From contig JAGWPH010000291.1 in the NCBI GenBank assembly GCA_028870615.1, forward strand, positions 1 to 6,162: DNA of 6,162 bases. The letters run 5' to 3'. The DNA comes from Betaproteobacteria bacterium (GTDB lineage Bacteria; Pseudomonadota; Gammaproteobacteria; Burkholderiales; Ferrovaceae). The translations under genes were made by a program, and so were the position numbers. Below are positions 1 to 5,655 of the stretch, piece after piece (positions within the stretch are counted from its first letter, which is position 1; every line of letters starts with the position of its first letter). The notes beneath the pieces were generated by a model. The model was not told the DNA's origin and searched no databases. It was given only the letters and a program-made list of their open reading frames with translations.

Positions 1-181
1 ACATCCTGCCAAAAGACGTGAGCAGGGGGTACATGCCGCCCACATGGCAGGCAACGCACTTCTCACCAGTCTGACGGGCATACACGGGAATTGCTGAGGC
101 AGTTGAAGGGATCAGGGCCAGTAACACAGCAGCGAATACGGACCCCGCAACGAAATTTCGGATAAATGGGTGTAGTGGCAT
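1..181 (-). CDS. Secreted c-type cytochrome-like protein (5' part only)
   Basis: Only the first 60 codons lie in the window; the gene continues beyond base 1. The ATG at 181 follows a clear AAGGAG site (190-194 region) with about 7 nt spacing. Residues 1-30 form a Sec signal peptide: a short basic start (HPFIRNF), a hydrophobic core (VFAAVLLALIP) and a cleavage site after STASA. The mature protein starts IPVYARQTGEKCVACH, which contains a CxxCH haem-c motif (C42, C45, H46), followed by PLLTSFGR. The ARQTG...CxxCH...P.LT.FGR layout is typical of a family of periplasmic c-type cytochromes and cytochrome-like proteins often seen in anaerobic or lithotrophic proteobacteria. A periplasmic electron-transfer role is inferred, and the total haem number cannot be seen. 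The gene is divergent from the TPR/dps cluster, and an FNR-type box lies in its upstream region. Confidence 0.8.
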   Translation of the reverse strand, partial: MPLHPFIRNFVAGSVFAAVLLALIPSTASAIPVYARQTGEKCVACHVGGMYPLLTSFGRM

Positions 182-225
182 GTCAAAACTCCTTCAGATT
201 TTTGTTTGAAGCAGAACCACCCAAA

Positions 226-267
226 AATCTACGCTGTTGCGTCGCAGCATATTTTGACGTGCATCAA
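226..267 (-). promoter_or_regulatory. Candidate FNR/Anr-type activated promoter for the cytochrome-like gene
   Basis: Bases 254-267 read TTGACGTGCATCAA, a 9/10 match to the FNR/Anr/DNR half-site pair TTGAT-N4-ATCAA. The match sits inside a wider inverted repeat, ATTTTGA (251-257) and TCAAAAT (264-270). On the minus strand a TAGATT hexamer (231-226, four of six to TATAAT) follows. If it is the -10, the start point falls near 219 and the box is centred at about -41.5, the classical class II activator position. There is no -35 at normal spacing from this hexamer, as expected for an activator-dependent promoter. The 5' leader would be about 38 nt. The box could also act on the rightward operon, where GATTAT (288-293) is a weak -10 candidate. 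The motif is seen in the sequence; the regulator and direction are inferred. Confidence 0.5.
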
Positions 268-389
268 AATCTTTTCAGAATTTAGCGATTATTGCTTGTA
301 AAAACCGCCCGAGTACCCATTTACCGGAGATGTGTCATCATGGTTCCGTTCGGGGACTGGCCATTTGGGTTTTTATTTTTGAACGTGCT

Positions 390-396
390 GGAGGAA
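390..396 (+). promoter_or_regulatory. Shine-Dalgarno site deciding the start of the TPR protein
   Basis: GGAGGAA lies just upstream of ATG 400, with the GGAGG core 5 nt from the start. The open frame extends up to TTG 292 and includes ATG 340, which has a weaker GGAGA at 326-330. Only the start at 400 puts a standard signal peptide at the N-terminus, so it is preferred. Confidence 0.75.
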
Positions 397-399
397 GGT

Positions 400-1164
400 A
401 TGAAATTCTGGTTACGACTGTGTTTTGCGCTCTGGATCATCGGGCAGGCTACGCTAGCCGCTGCCGAACCGACCATGGATCAAGTTTATGCAGCAACCCG
501 CAGCGGCCACATTGCTGAGGCGCGGAAGATGATGCAGGAAGTGGTGAGCCTGCATCCCAATAGCGCCAAAGCACACTATGTCAATGCTGAAGTCCTGGCC
601 CAGTCGGGGGATATAGCCGCCGCCCGCAATGAGTTGGCCATGGCAGAAAAGCTCGAGCCGGGCTTGCCCTTTGCCAATCCAAACTCGGTGCAGCAATTGC
701 GCCAAGAACTGGCGGGCCGCCCAGGAGCAACACCTGTTGGCGCCGTTGAACCCGGTTCTGGAGGAATTTCATGGGGTTGGATTATTGGCCTTGGTGGTCT
801 GGCATTGTTTTTTGTAATTTTGATGGTGCGGCGTCAGTCGCGGCAAAATCCCACCATGCAGTACGCACAGCCTCCCGCCGGCTACTATCCGCCGGGGAGT
901 GCGCCCATGGGACAGCCGATGGCCCCCATGGGCGGGGGTGGTTCGGGTTTGATGGGGACTTTGGCCACAGGTGCGGCGCTGGGTGCGGGGATGGTGGCAG
1001 GTGAAGCCCTGGCCCACCGATTGGTGGAGGGTCCGGATCACGCTGCATCGGCCCGTCCCCAAGAACCCATGGGCAATGGCGACATGGGTGGCCAGGATTT
1101 TGGGGTGTCCGACTCCGGTTCCTGGGATTCGGGGGGCGGCGATTCAGGCTCGGACTGGACTTAA
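400..1164 (+). CDS. Membrane-anchored TPR protein with Gly/Asp-rich C-terminal tail
   Basis: The 254-residue protein starts with a likely Sec signal peptide or N-terminal membrane segment (residues 1-22, MKFWLRLCFALWIIGQATLA, cleavage near AAA/EP). Residues about 25-89 form two tetratricopeptide-like helical hairpins, with the typical A.G....A......A...P spacing in IAEARKMMQEVVSLHPNSAK and DIAAARNELAMAEKLEPG. A hydrophobic segment at about 124-143 is followed by RRQSR, so the TPR part should be periplasmic and the tail cytoplasmic. The tail is Pro/Met/Gly-rich (PMG repeats, 157-180), then a glycine-zipper-like stretch (182-203), then an acidic Gly/Ser/Asp/Trp end (DSGSWDSGGGDSG). TPR domains usually bind protein partners; no enzymatic motif is visible. 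It is the first gene of a five-gene run, 33 bp ahead of dps. An N-terminal extension to 292 or 340 is possible but less likely. The precise function is unknown. Confidence 0.8.
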   Translation: MKFWLRLCFALWIIGQATLAAAEPTMDQVYAATRSGHIAEARKMMQEVVSLHPNSAKAHYVNAEVLAQSGDIAAARNELAMAEKLEPGLPFANPNSVQQLRQELAGRPGATPVGAVEPGSGGISWGWIIGLGGLALFFVILMVRRQSRQNPTMQYAQPPAGYYPPGSAPMGQPMAPMGGGGSGLMGTLATGAALGAGMVAGEALAHRLVEGPDHAASARPQEPMGNGDMGGQDFGVSDSGSWDSGGGDSGSDWT

Positions 1165-1197
1165 GCCAGGATTAGGCAAGCAGGAGGTTTTTGCATC

Positions 1198-1686
1198 ATG
1201 ACCAAGAAAACAAAACCGCTCCAGATTGGTATTTCTGAAGCCCACCGCAAAGCGATTTCCCATGGATTGAGTCGTTTGTTGGCAGATACCTACACCCTCT
1301 ATCTGACCACCCACAATTTCCACTGGAATGTGACGGGCCCCCAGTTCAATACGCTGCATACGATGTTCATGGGGCAGTACACCGAACTTTGGAATGCTGT
1401 GGATCCGATTGCCGAGCGGATTCGTGCACTTGGTTTTCCGGCCCCCGGTTCGTACGCTGCGTTTGGAAAACTGAGCGTGCTGCCCGATGCACCGGCAACC
1501 CCACCCAAAGCACAACACATGGTGGAACTCCTGACGCATGGTCATGAGCGGGTGGCAGCGACTGCGCGCGACGTTTTCAAGCTCGCTGATGCTGCCAACG
1601 ACCAGCCTACGGCTGATCTGTTGACGCAACGGATGGACATTCACGAAAAAACCGCCTGGATGCTGCGGGCCTTGCTGGAGAAATGA
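1198..1686 (+). CDS. dps: Dps/MrgA-type DNA-protecting ferritin-like protein
   Basis: The 162-residue protein has the normal length for Dps. Dps proteins form dodecameric cytoplasmic shells that oxidise Fe(II) with peroxide, store iron and in some cases bind DNA. The family signature runs through residues 36-75: LTTHNFHWNVTGPQFNTLH, then YTELWNAVDPIAERIRALG. Aligned by spacing with E. coli Dps, H42 matches H51, H54 matches H63, D69 matches D78 and E73 matches E82. The position matching D67, usually Asp or Glu, is M58. The N-terminus is lysine-rich (MTKKTK), which in some Dps proteins aids DNA binding. AGGAGG at 1182-1187 lies 10 nt before ATG 1198. The stop codon overlaps the lrgA start (ATGA), so the two are probably translationally coupled. 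No own promoter is obvious. Assignment to the family is firm; full ferroxidase activity is uncertain. Confidence 0.95.
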   Translation: MTKKTKPLQIGISEAHRKAISHGLSRLLADTYTLYLTTHNFHWNVTGPQFNTLHTMFMGQYTELWNAVDPIAERIRALGFPAPGSYAAFGKLSVLPDAPATPPKAQHMVELLTHGHERVAATARDVFKLADAANDQPTADLLTQRMDIHEKTAWMLRALLEK

Positions 1687-2030
1687 TCCCGGGGCTGGTT
1701 CATATCCTGTTGTGGCAGGGAGCAGGGGAGCTGGTTTCTCACTTCATCCTGCCCCACATCCCGGGGCCGGTCATCGGCCTCGTTTTATTGCTGGGATTTC
1801 TCGCGCTGCGCGGCCCTGTGCCGGACTCCATGGCCCTGGTATCGGATGCCTTCAGCCAGCACCTGGGGCTGCTGTTCGTACCGGCAGCCACCGGTGTCAT
1901 CCTGTTCCTTCCCCAGTTGCGGCAACACGCATGGGCCGTGGTTCTGGCCCTGTTCAGCAGTGTGATTCTGACCATTGCTGTCACGGCCGTGGTTCTCAAG
2001 GTGACAAGCCCAGGGGGAGACAGTGAATAA
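1683..2030 (+). CDS. lrgA: LrgA/CidA family membrane protein
   Basis: The 115-residue hydrophobic protein has about four membrane helices (roughly residues 3-20, 26-44, 60-77 and 83-107). It carries the family hallmarks LPHIPGPVIGLVLLLGFLAL (23-42) and LGLLFVPAATGVI (61-73). LrgA/CidA proteins are holin- or antiholin-like partners of LrgB/CidB. In Gram-positives they affect murein hydrolase activity, and LrgAB has been linked to pyruvate uptake there. In plants a fused LrgA-LrgB protein (PLGG1) moves glycolate and glycerate across the plastid membrane. The start ATG at 1683 overlaps the dps stop by 4 nt, with GGAG just upstream inside dps, which indicates coupled translation. The substrate cannot be read from the sequence. 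Confidence 0.9.
   Translation: MIPGLVHILLWQGAGELVSHFILPHIPGPVIGLVLLLGFLALRGPVPDSMALVSDAFSQHLGLLFVPAATGVILFLPQLRQHAWAVVLALFSSVILTIAVTAVVLKVTSPGGDSE
2013..2025 (+). promoter_or_regulatory. Ribosome binding site and GTG start of lrgB inside the lrgA end
   Basis: A purine-rich GGGGGAGA (2013-2020) precedes a GTG at 2023 by only 2-3 nt from its 3' edge. The GTG lies within the last codons of lrgA, whose stop is TAA at 2028-2030. No in-frame ATG occurs before the first membrane helix, so GTG is the best start. TTG 2035 is the alternative. Confidence 0.6.
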
Positions 2031-2754
2031 GTCGTTGCCAATTCACGAAATCTGGGTGTACCTCTCTGGCAGCCCATTGCTGGCGCTGATTCTGACATTG
2101 ACCGCCTATCAGATCGGGTATGTCCTGTACATGCGCAGCCAGCGCAATCCCATCGTCAATCCGGTGGCTATTGCAGTGGTGATTGTGGCTGTCTGTCTTC
2201 AGCTGCTTGATATGCCGTACACCAAATATTTTGAGGGGGCCCAGTTTGTGCACTTTCTGCTGGGCACGGCCACGGTGTCACTGGCCATTCCGATCTATCG
2301 CGGTTTGAGTGGCCTCAAAGGGCGCGTTATTCCGCTCCTGTTGGCCTTGGTGGCGGGAGGGCTGACCTCCATTTTCAGTGCCGTGGGCATCTCCTATTGG
2401 CTGGGTGCCGATCAGGCCATCGTGGGAGCCATGGTGTCTAAATCAGTGACCGCACCCATCGCCATGGGTGTGGCTGAGCGCTTGGGCTACTCGCCGACGC
2501 TGACAGCCGTATTTGCCGTGGTCACCGGTATCCTGGGAGCCATCCTGGCGCGCTTTGTCCTGGATGGCCTAGGCATGAAAGCCTGGTGGCAGCGCGGTTT
2601 TGCCATTGGTGTTGCGGCACATGGGATCGGCACGTCACGCGCCTTCAGCGTTCATCCCGAAGCGGGAACCTATTCCAGTCTGGCGATGGGGCTGCATGGT
2701 ATTCTGGGCGCCGTAGCCATTCCGATGCTTGCAGGGTATATTCCCACCTTCTGA
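2023..2754 (+). CDS. lrgB: LrgB/CidB family membrane protein
   Basis: At 243 residues the protein is slightly longer than the usual LrgB length of about 230. It has several hydrophobic helices and the family's conserved blocks: QRNPIVNPV (40-48), LLGTATVSLAIPIYRGL (79-95), SKSVTAPIAM (139-148), AAHGIGTSRAFS (198-209) and SLAMGLHGILGAVAIPML (219-236). LrgB works with LrgA in the inner membrane, probably as a small-acid transport or envelope-control system. The plant homologue PLGG1 carries glycolate/glycerate. The gene starts with GTG and overlaps lrgA by 8 nt, so the two should be made in a fixed ratio. The next gene begins 9 nt after the stop. Family assignment is firm; the transported substrate is unknown. 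Confidence 0.92.
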   Translation: MNKSLPIHEIWVYLSGSPLLALILTLTAYQIGYVLYMRSQRNPIVNPVAIAVVIVAVCLQLLDMPYTKYFEGAQFVHFLLGTATVSLAIPIYRGLSGLKGRVIPLLLALVAGGLTSIFSAVGISYWLGADQAIVGAMVSKSVTAPIAMGVAERLGYSPTLTAVFAVVTGILGAILARFVLDGLGMKAWWQRGFAIGVAAHGIGTSRAFSVHPEAGTYSSLAMGLHGILGAVAIPMLAGYIPTF

Positions 2755-2763
2755 ATTTTCCCC

Positions 2764-3216
2764 ATGATCATGGATACCGTTTCTTTGACTGAAGGCATCC
2801 AGCTTGCGCTGGCGCCCGTATTTTTGTTGACTGCCGTGGCTAACCTGGTTTCTGCGTTGACGCAGCGCCTGTCGCGGGTGGTGGACCGCTCGCGTTTTTT
2901 GCAGGACAGATTGCAGGATGGGGAGGGCTACACGGTCTCCCAGCAATCTGGCTTTGAAACCGAGTTGCGGCACCTCGCTACCCGCGGGTGGTTGATCAAC
3001 ATCTCCATGGCCTTTGTGGCGATCTGTGGGGTCATGATTGGATTGACAGTGTTGGAGTTGTTCCTGGCCGAGACCAGCGGTGGCAAGCTGCAGATCAACC
3101 GCATTGTGTTGAGCTCGTTTGTAAGTGGTATTGGTTCTTTTGTACTTGCGCTGGTGCTATTGCTGGCGGAAGTGCTGGTGGCTTCCTACTCGATCCGTTG
3201 GAAGCACCCGCACTGA
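2764..3216 (+). CDS. DUF2721 family membrane protein
   Basis: The 150-residue protein has three predicted membrane segments (about 12-33, 75-100 and 112-141). The family's typical N-terminal block is IQLALAPVFLLTAVANLVS, then RLSRVVDRSR (12-44). The arginine-rich loop and the linker to about residue 74 should face the cytoplasm. The function of DUF2721 is not established. The start could be ATG 2764 or ATG 2770. Neither has a recognisable Shine-Dalgarno site (upstream reads TTTTCCCC), so translation probably relies on ribosomes finishing lrgB 9 nt upstream. It is the last gene of the cluster and converges with the minus-strand DUF336 gene across 25 bp. Confidence 0.85.
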   Translation: MIMDTVSLTEGIQLALAPVFLLTAVANLVSALTQRLSRVVDRSRFLQDRLQDGEGYTVSQQSGFETELRHLATRGWLINISMAFVAICGVMIGLTVLELFLAETSGGKLQINRIVLSSFVSGIGSFVLALVLLLAEVLVASYSIRWKHPH

Positions 3217-3247
3217 TTCCGCCGCAAACCTTATGCCGTACTCAGTG
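3211..3247. other. Inverted repeat spanning the two convergent stop codons
   Basis: CACTGA (3211-3216) and TCAGTG (3242-3247) are perfect 6-bp inverted arms around a 25-nt spacer. Each arm contains the final His codon and TGA stop of one of the two convergent genes. The spacer is GC-rich on its left, with no T-tract on either side, so it is a weak candidate for a bidirectional terminator. It may simply reflect both genes ending in His-stop. Confidence 0.3.
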
Positions 3248-3763
3248 ATTGAGGCTGGTCGCTCCCGCAGCACAGGCCACCTCGTCTTGTGAGCCGGTGC
3301 CCCCGGAGCAGCCGATGGCGCCGATCAGTTTGCCCTCTTGCAGCAGGGGAATCCCGCCGCGTGAAGCAATGATGCCATCCAGGGTGGTCACGTAAGTATT
3401 GCCGCCGACCTGGATGGCATTTTCGAATATTTTGGTTTCGCGCCGAAACGTGGCCGCCGCACGGGCCTTATGTTCCGAGATGGCGATGGACGCCAGCTGG
3501 GCGCCGTCCATGCGTTCAAAAGCCACCAAATTGCCTCCGGAATCCACGACCGCGATGTTGAGTTTCCAGTGGTGTGAGCGCGCTTCCGCAGCGGCTGCGT
3601 TGATGGCCTGACGGGCGAGCTCAAGCGAGATTGGGGCACCATAAGGAATATCGAAAGGCATTTTCTCTGGAACCGTATCCAGCGGCGAGGCTGCGCGTGC
3701 AGACATCCAGGGCAGGGACAGCAGCAGCGCGGTGACAGCAATGCATTGACGGGTTGTGATCAT
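3242..3763 (-). CDS. Periplasmic GlcG/HbpS (DUF336, haem-degrading-like) protein
   Basis: The 173-residue protein begins with a clear signal peptide (1-25, core VTALLLSLPWM, cleavage after SARA). The DUF336/PF03928 fold follows: ISLELARQAINAAAAEAR (45-62), LNIAVVDSGGNLVAFERMDGA (68-88), SIAISEHKARAAATFRRET (92-110), then RGGIPLLQEGKLIGAIG (135-151) and SGGTGSQDEVACAAGA (153-168). Relatives include GlcG, encoded in the E. coli glycolate operon, and HbpS, a secreted haem-binding, redox-sensing protein of Streptomyces. The biochemical role in Gram-negatives is poorly defined; small-molecule or haem binding in the periplasm is an inference. C152 and C164 could form a periplasmic disulfide. GGAGG (minus strand, 3775-3771) sits 7 nt before the ATG, and a strong promoter lies upstream at 3798-3825. 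The gene is divergent from the acyl-CoA synthetase. Confidence 0.9.
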   Translation of the reverse strand: MITTRQCIAVTALLLSLPWMSARAASPLDTVPEKMPFDIPYGAPISLELARQAINAAAAEARSHHWKLNIAVVDSGGNLVAFERMDGAQLASIAISEHKARAAATFRRETKIFENAIQVGGNTYVTTLDGIIASRGGIPLLQEGKLIGAIGCSGGTGSQDEVACAAGATSLNH

Positions 3764-3797
3764 GAAAAAACCTCCGGTAAGGGTTGATCAGGCGGAC

Positions 3798-3825
3798 ATT
3801 CTACGAAAGTATACCGGCACGTCAA
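3798..3825 (-). promoter_or_regulatory. Sigma70-type promoter for the DUF336 gene
   Basis: Read on the minus strand, TTGACG (3825-3820, five of six to TTGACA) is separated by 16 bp from TAGAAT (3803-3798, five of six to TATAAT). Transcription would start near 3791, giving a leader of about 28 nt that holds the GGAGG ribosome site. This is the best consensus promoter in the window and suggests substantial basal expression. Confidence 0.65.
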
Positions 3826-3895
3826 CGGACTGGTGCTGATATTCAGGGTTGGGCTATCATCCCCATTGCACAGCCATAATAACCGTCAGGATCCT

Positions 3896-3902
3896 GGGAG
3901 GA
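3896..3902 (+). promoter_or_regulatory. Shine-Dalgarno site deciding the acyl-CoA synthetase start
   Basis: GGGAGGA lies 5 nt before ATG 3908. The open frame reaches back to an upstream start at 3833, but that extension has no ribosome site and adds 25 residues with no family resemblance. The start at 3908 is therefore preferred. Confidence 0.75.
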
Positions 3903-3907
3903 TCACC

Positions 3908-5548
3908 ATGCACGGCCACCCCGACGCAGTTGGACTGGATCAGAACCAGGCCAACCATGTGTCTTTGTCCCCGCTGACATTCCTGGAACGCGCGGCTACT
4001 GTTTTCCCCTACAAACCGGCAGTAATCCACGGTAACAGGGTGTTGTCCTGGGCCGACACCTACACGCGCTGTCGACGCCTGGCTTCCGCCCTGATCAGGC
4101 GCGGGGTGCGCCGTGGCGATACGGTGGCTGCCATGTTGCCCAATGTCCCGGCCATGTTCGAGTCGCATTTTGGGGTGCCCATGATGGGCGGGGTTCTGAA
4201 CACCCTAAATACCCGACTGGATGCCGAATCCATTGCGTTTATGCTGCGCCACGGCGAAGCCCGGGTATTATTGACTGATCGTGAATTCGCACCGGTGATC
4301 CGCCACGTCAAGGCGCTGCTCGGGGATCAGGATCTGCTGATCATTGACGTGGACGATCCTGCGGCGTCTGCGGGCGAATTGCTGGGCAGTATCGAGTACG
4401 AGCAGTTTCTGCTCGAAGGAGATCCTGCCTATGCCTGGCAACTGCCGCCGGACGAGTGGGATGCGATTTCCCTCAACTATACTTCGGGCACGACCGGCAA
4501 TCCCAAGGGAGTGGTTTACCATCATCGTGGGGCCTATCTCAATGCGGTGGCCAACATCCTGTGCTGGGGCATGCCCCAGCACGCGGTCTATCTGTGGACG
4601 CTCCCCATGTTCCACTGTAATGGCTGGTGTTTCCCGTGGACCATGGCCGCGGTCAGCGGCATCAATATCTGTCTGCGACGCGTGGACCCCCAAGTTATTT
4701 TTGCGTTGATTCAGCAACATCGGGTCACTCACTTTTGCGGTGCACCGATTGTTCACGGCATGCTGATCAATGCCGCGCATTTCATTCCGGAAGGGTTAAG
4801 TCATCCGGTATCGGCGCTGATTGCCGGCGCAGCACCTCCCGCCGCCATCATCGAAGGCATGGAAAAACTCGGCATCAGCATCACCCATGTTTACGGGCTG
4901 ACCGAAACCTACGGCCCCGCAGCGGTTTGCGTCAAACATGAGTCGTGGAACCAAAAGTCAATTTCCGATCGGGCGCGACTCAATGGTCGTCAGGGGGTGC
5001 CCAACTTGATGGAAGAAGCAATGGCCGTGCTTCATCCTGAGAGCTTGCAGCCGGTTCCCGCTGATGGGGAGACCATGGGAGAAATCATGTTTCGCGGCAA
5101 TATCGTCATGAAGGGGTATCTCAAAAATCCCCGGGCCACAGAGGAAGCGTTTGCCGGCGGTTGGTTTCATTCAGGGGACCTTGCCGTGGTTGAACCGGAT
5201 GGCTATGTGAAGATCAAGGACCGCAGCAAGGACATCATCATTTCGGGTGGGGAAAATATTTCCTCCCTGGAAGTCGAGGATGTACTCTATCGTCACCCCG
5301 ATGTGCTGGTGGCGGCGATCGTTGCCAAGCCGGATGAAAAATGGGGTGAGGTGCCTTGCGCTTTTGTTGAACTGAAGGAAGGCGCCCTACCCTCTGCCGA
5401 GGGTATTTTGGAGCACTGCCGGTCCCGACTTGCGCGCTACAAGGTGCCCCGTGAAGTGGTTTTTGGCATCATTCCAAAGACGGCCACAGGTAAAATCCAG
5501 AAGTTTGTGTTGCGCCAGCGACTCAAATCGACAGAGGCCCTCGAGTGA
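3908..5548 (+). CDS. AMP-forming acyl-CoA synthetase (DmdB/AAE-like)
   Basis: The 546-residue protein is a full-length member of the ANL (adenylate-forming) superfamily. It activates a carboxylic acid with ATP to an acyl-adenylate and then transfers the acyl group to CoA. All core motifs are intact: the ATP P-loop YTSGTTGNPKG (191-201), YGLTETYGP (329-337), HSGDLAVVEPDGYVKIKDR (421-439) with the adenosine-binding Asp, the hinge KDIIISGGENISSLEVE (441-457) and the C-terminal catalytic lysine K529 in PKTATGKIQK (523-532). LPMFHCNGWCFPW (232-244) is typical of the branch with 3-methylmercaptopropionyl-CoA ligase (DmdB), medium-chain acyl-CoA ligases and plant AAE/benzoate ligases. Substrate specificity cannot be decided within that branch. 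No beta-oxidation partner genes lie next to it here, so it may stand alone. The product is cytoplasmic. Upstream, TATCAT (3855-3860) is only a weak -10 candidate. Confidence 0.93.
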   Translation: MHGHPDAVGLDQNQANHVSLSPLTFLERAATVFPYKPAVIHGNRVLSWADTYTRCRRLASALIRRGVRRGDTVAAMLPNVPAMFESHFGVPMMGGVLNTLNTRLDAESIAFMLRHGEARVLLTDREFAPVIRHVKALLGDQDLLIIDVDDPAASAGELLGSIEYEQFLLEGDPAYAWQLPPDEWDAISLNYTSGTTGNPKGVVYHHRGAYLNAVANILCWGMPQHAVYLWTLPMFHCNGWCFPWTMAAVSGINICLRRVDPQVIFALIQQHRVTHFCGAPIVHGMLINAAHFIPEGLSHPVSALIAGAAPPAAIIEGMEKLGISITHVYGLTETYGPAAVCVKHESWNQKSISDRARLNGRQGVPNLMEEAMAVLHPESLQPVPADGETMGEIMFRGNIVMKGYLKNPRATEEAFAGGWFHSGDLAVVEPDGYVKIKDRSKDIIISGGENISSLEVEDVLYRHPDVLVAAIVAKPDEKWGEVPCAFVELKEGALPSAEGILEHCRSRLARYKVPREVVFGIIPKTATGKIQKFVLRQRLKSTEALE

Positions 5549-5655
5549 TGCTGTTTTTGTAGCACTTTGTTACATTGGCCCTTTGAAACCAACCCTAACC
5601 TTCTATTGTCACTACTGTTGTTATCACTAACCCCCTTGCTACTCAGGAGTTTACG

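Noticed and set aside
292..399. N-terminal extension of the TPR protein from TTG 292 or ATG 340
   Set aside because: It would bury the signal peptide, and the best ribosome site is the one before ATG 400.
1144..1644. 166-codon minus-strand open frame antisense to dps
   Set aside because: It lies entirely over a well-recognised Dps gene, has no ribosome site or recognisable domain, and its product looks like random antisense translation.
3849..3874. Sigma54-like promoter (GG...TTGCA) before the acyl-CoA synthetase
   Set aside because: The GG and GC elements are 15 bp apart instead of the required 10, so the site does not fit.
4268..4780. 170-codon minus-strand open frame inside the acyl-CoA synthetase
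   Set aside because: It is a shadow of a gene whose catalytic motifs are all intact; no family features are seen in the antisense product.
5544..5566. Possible terminator after the acyl-CoA synthetase (TGCT/AGCA around a T-rich loop)
   Set aside because: The stem is only 4 bp and the T-run is in the loop rather than after the stem.
5583..5609. TTGAAA...TATTGT as a promoter for the Spy-like gene
   Set aside because: The spacer is only 15 bp and the -10 match is modest; not strong enough to call.
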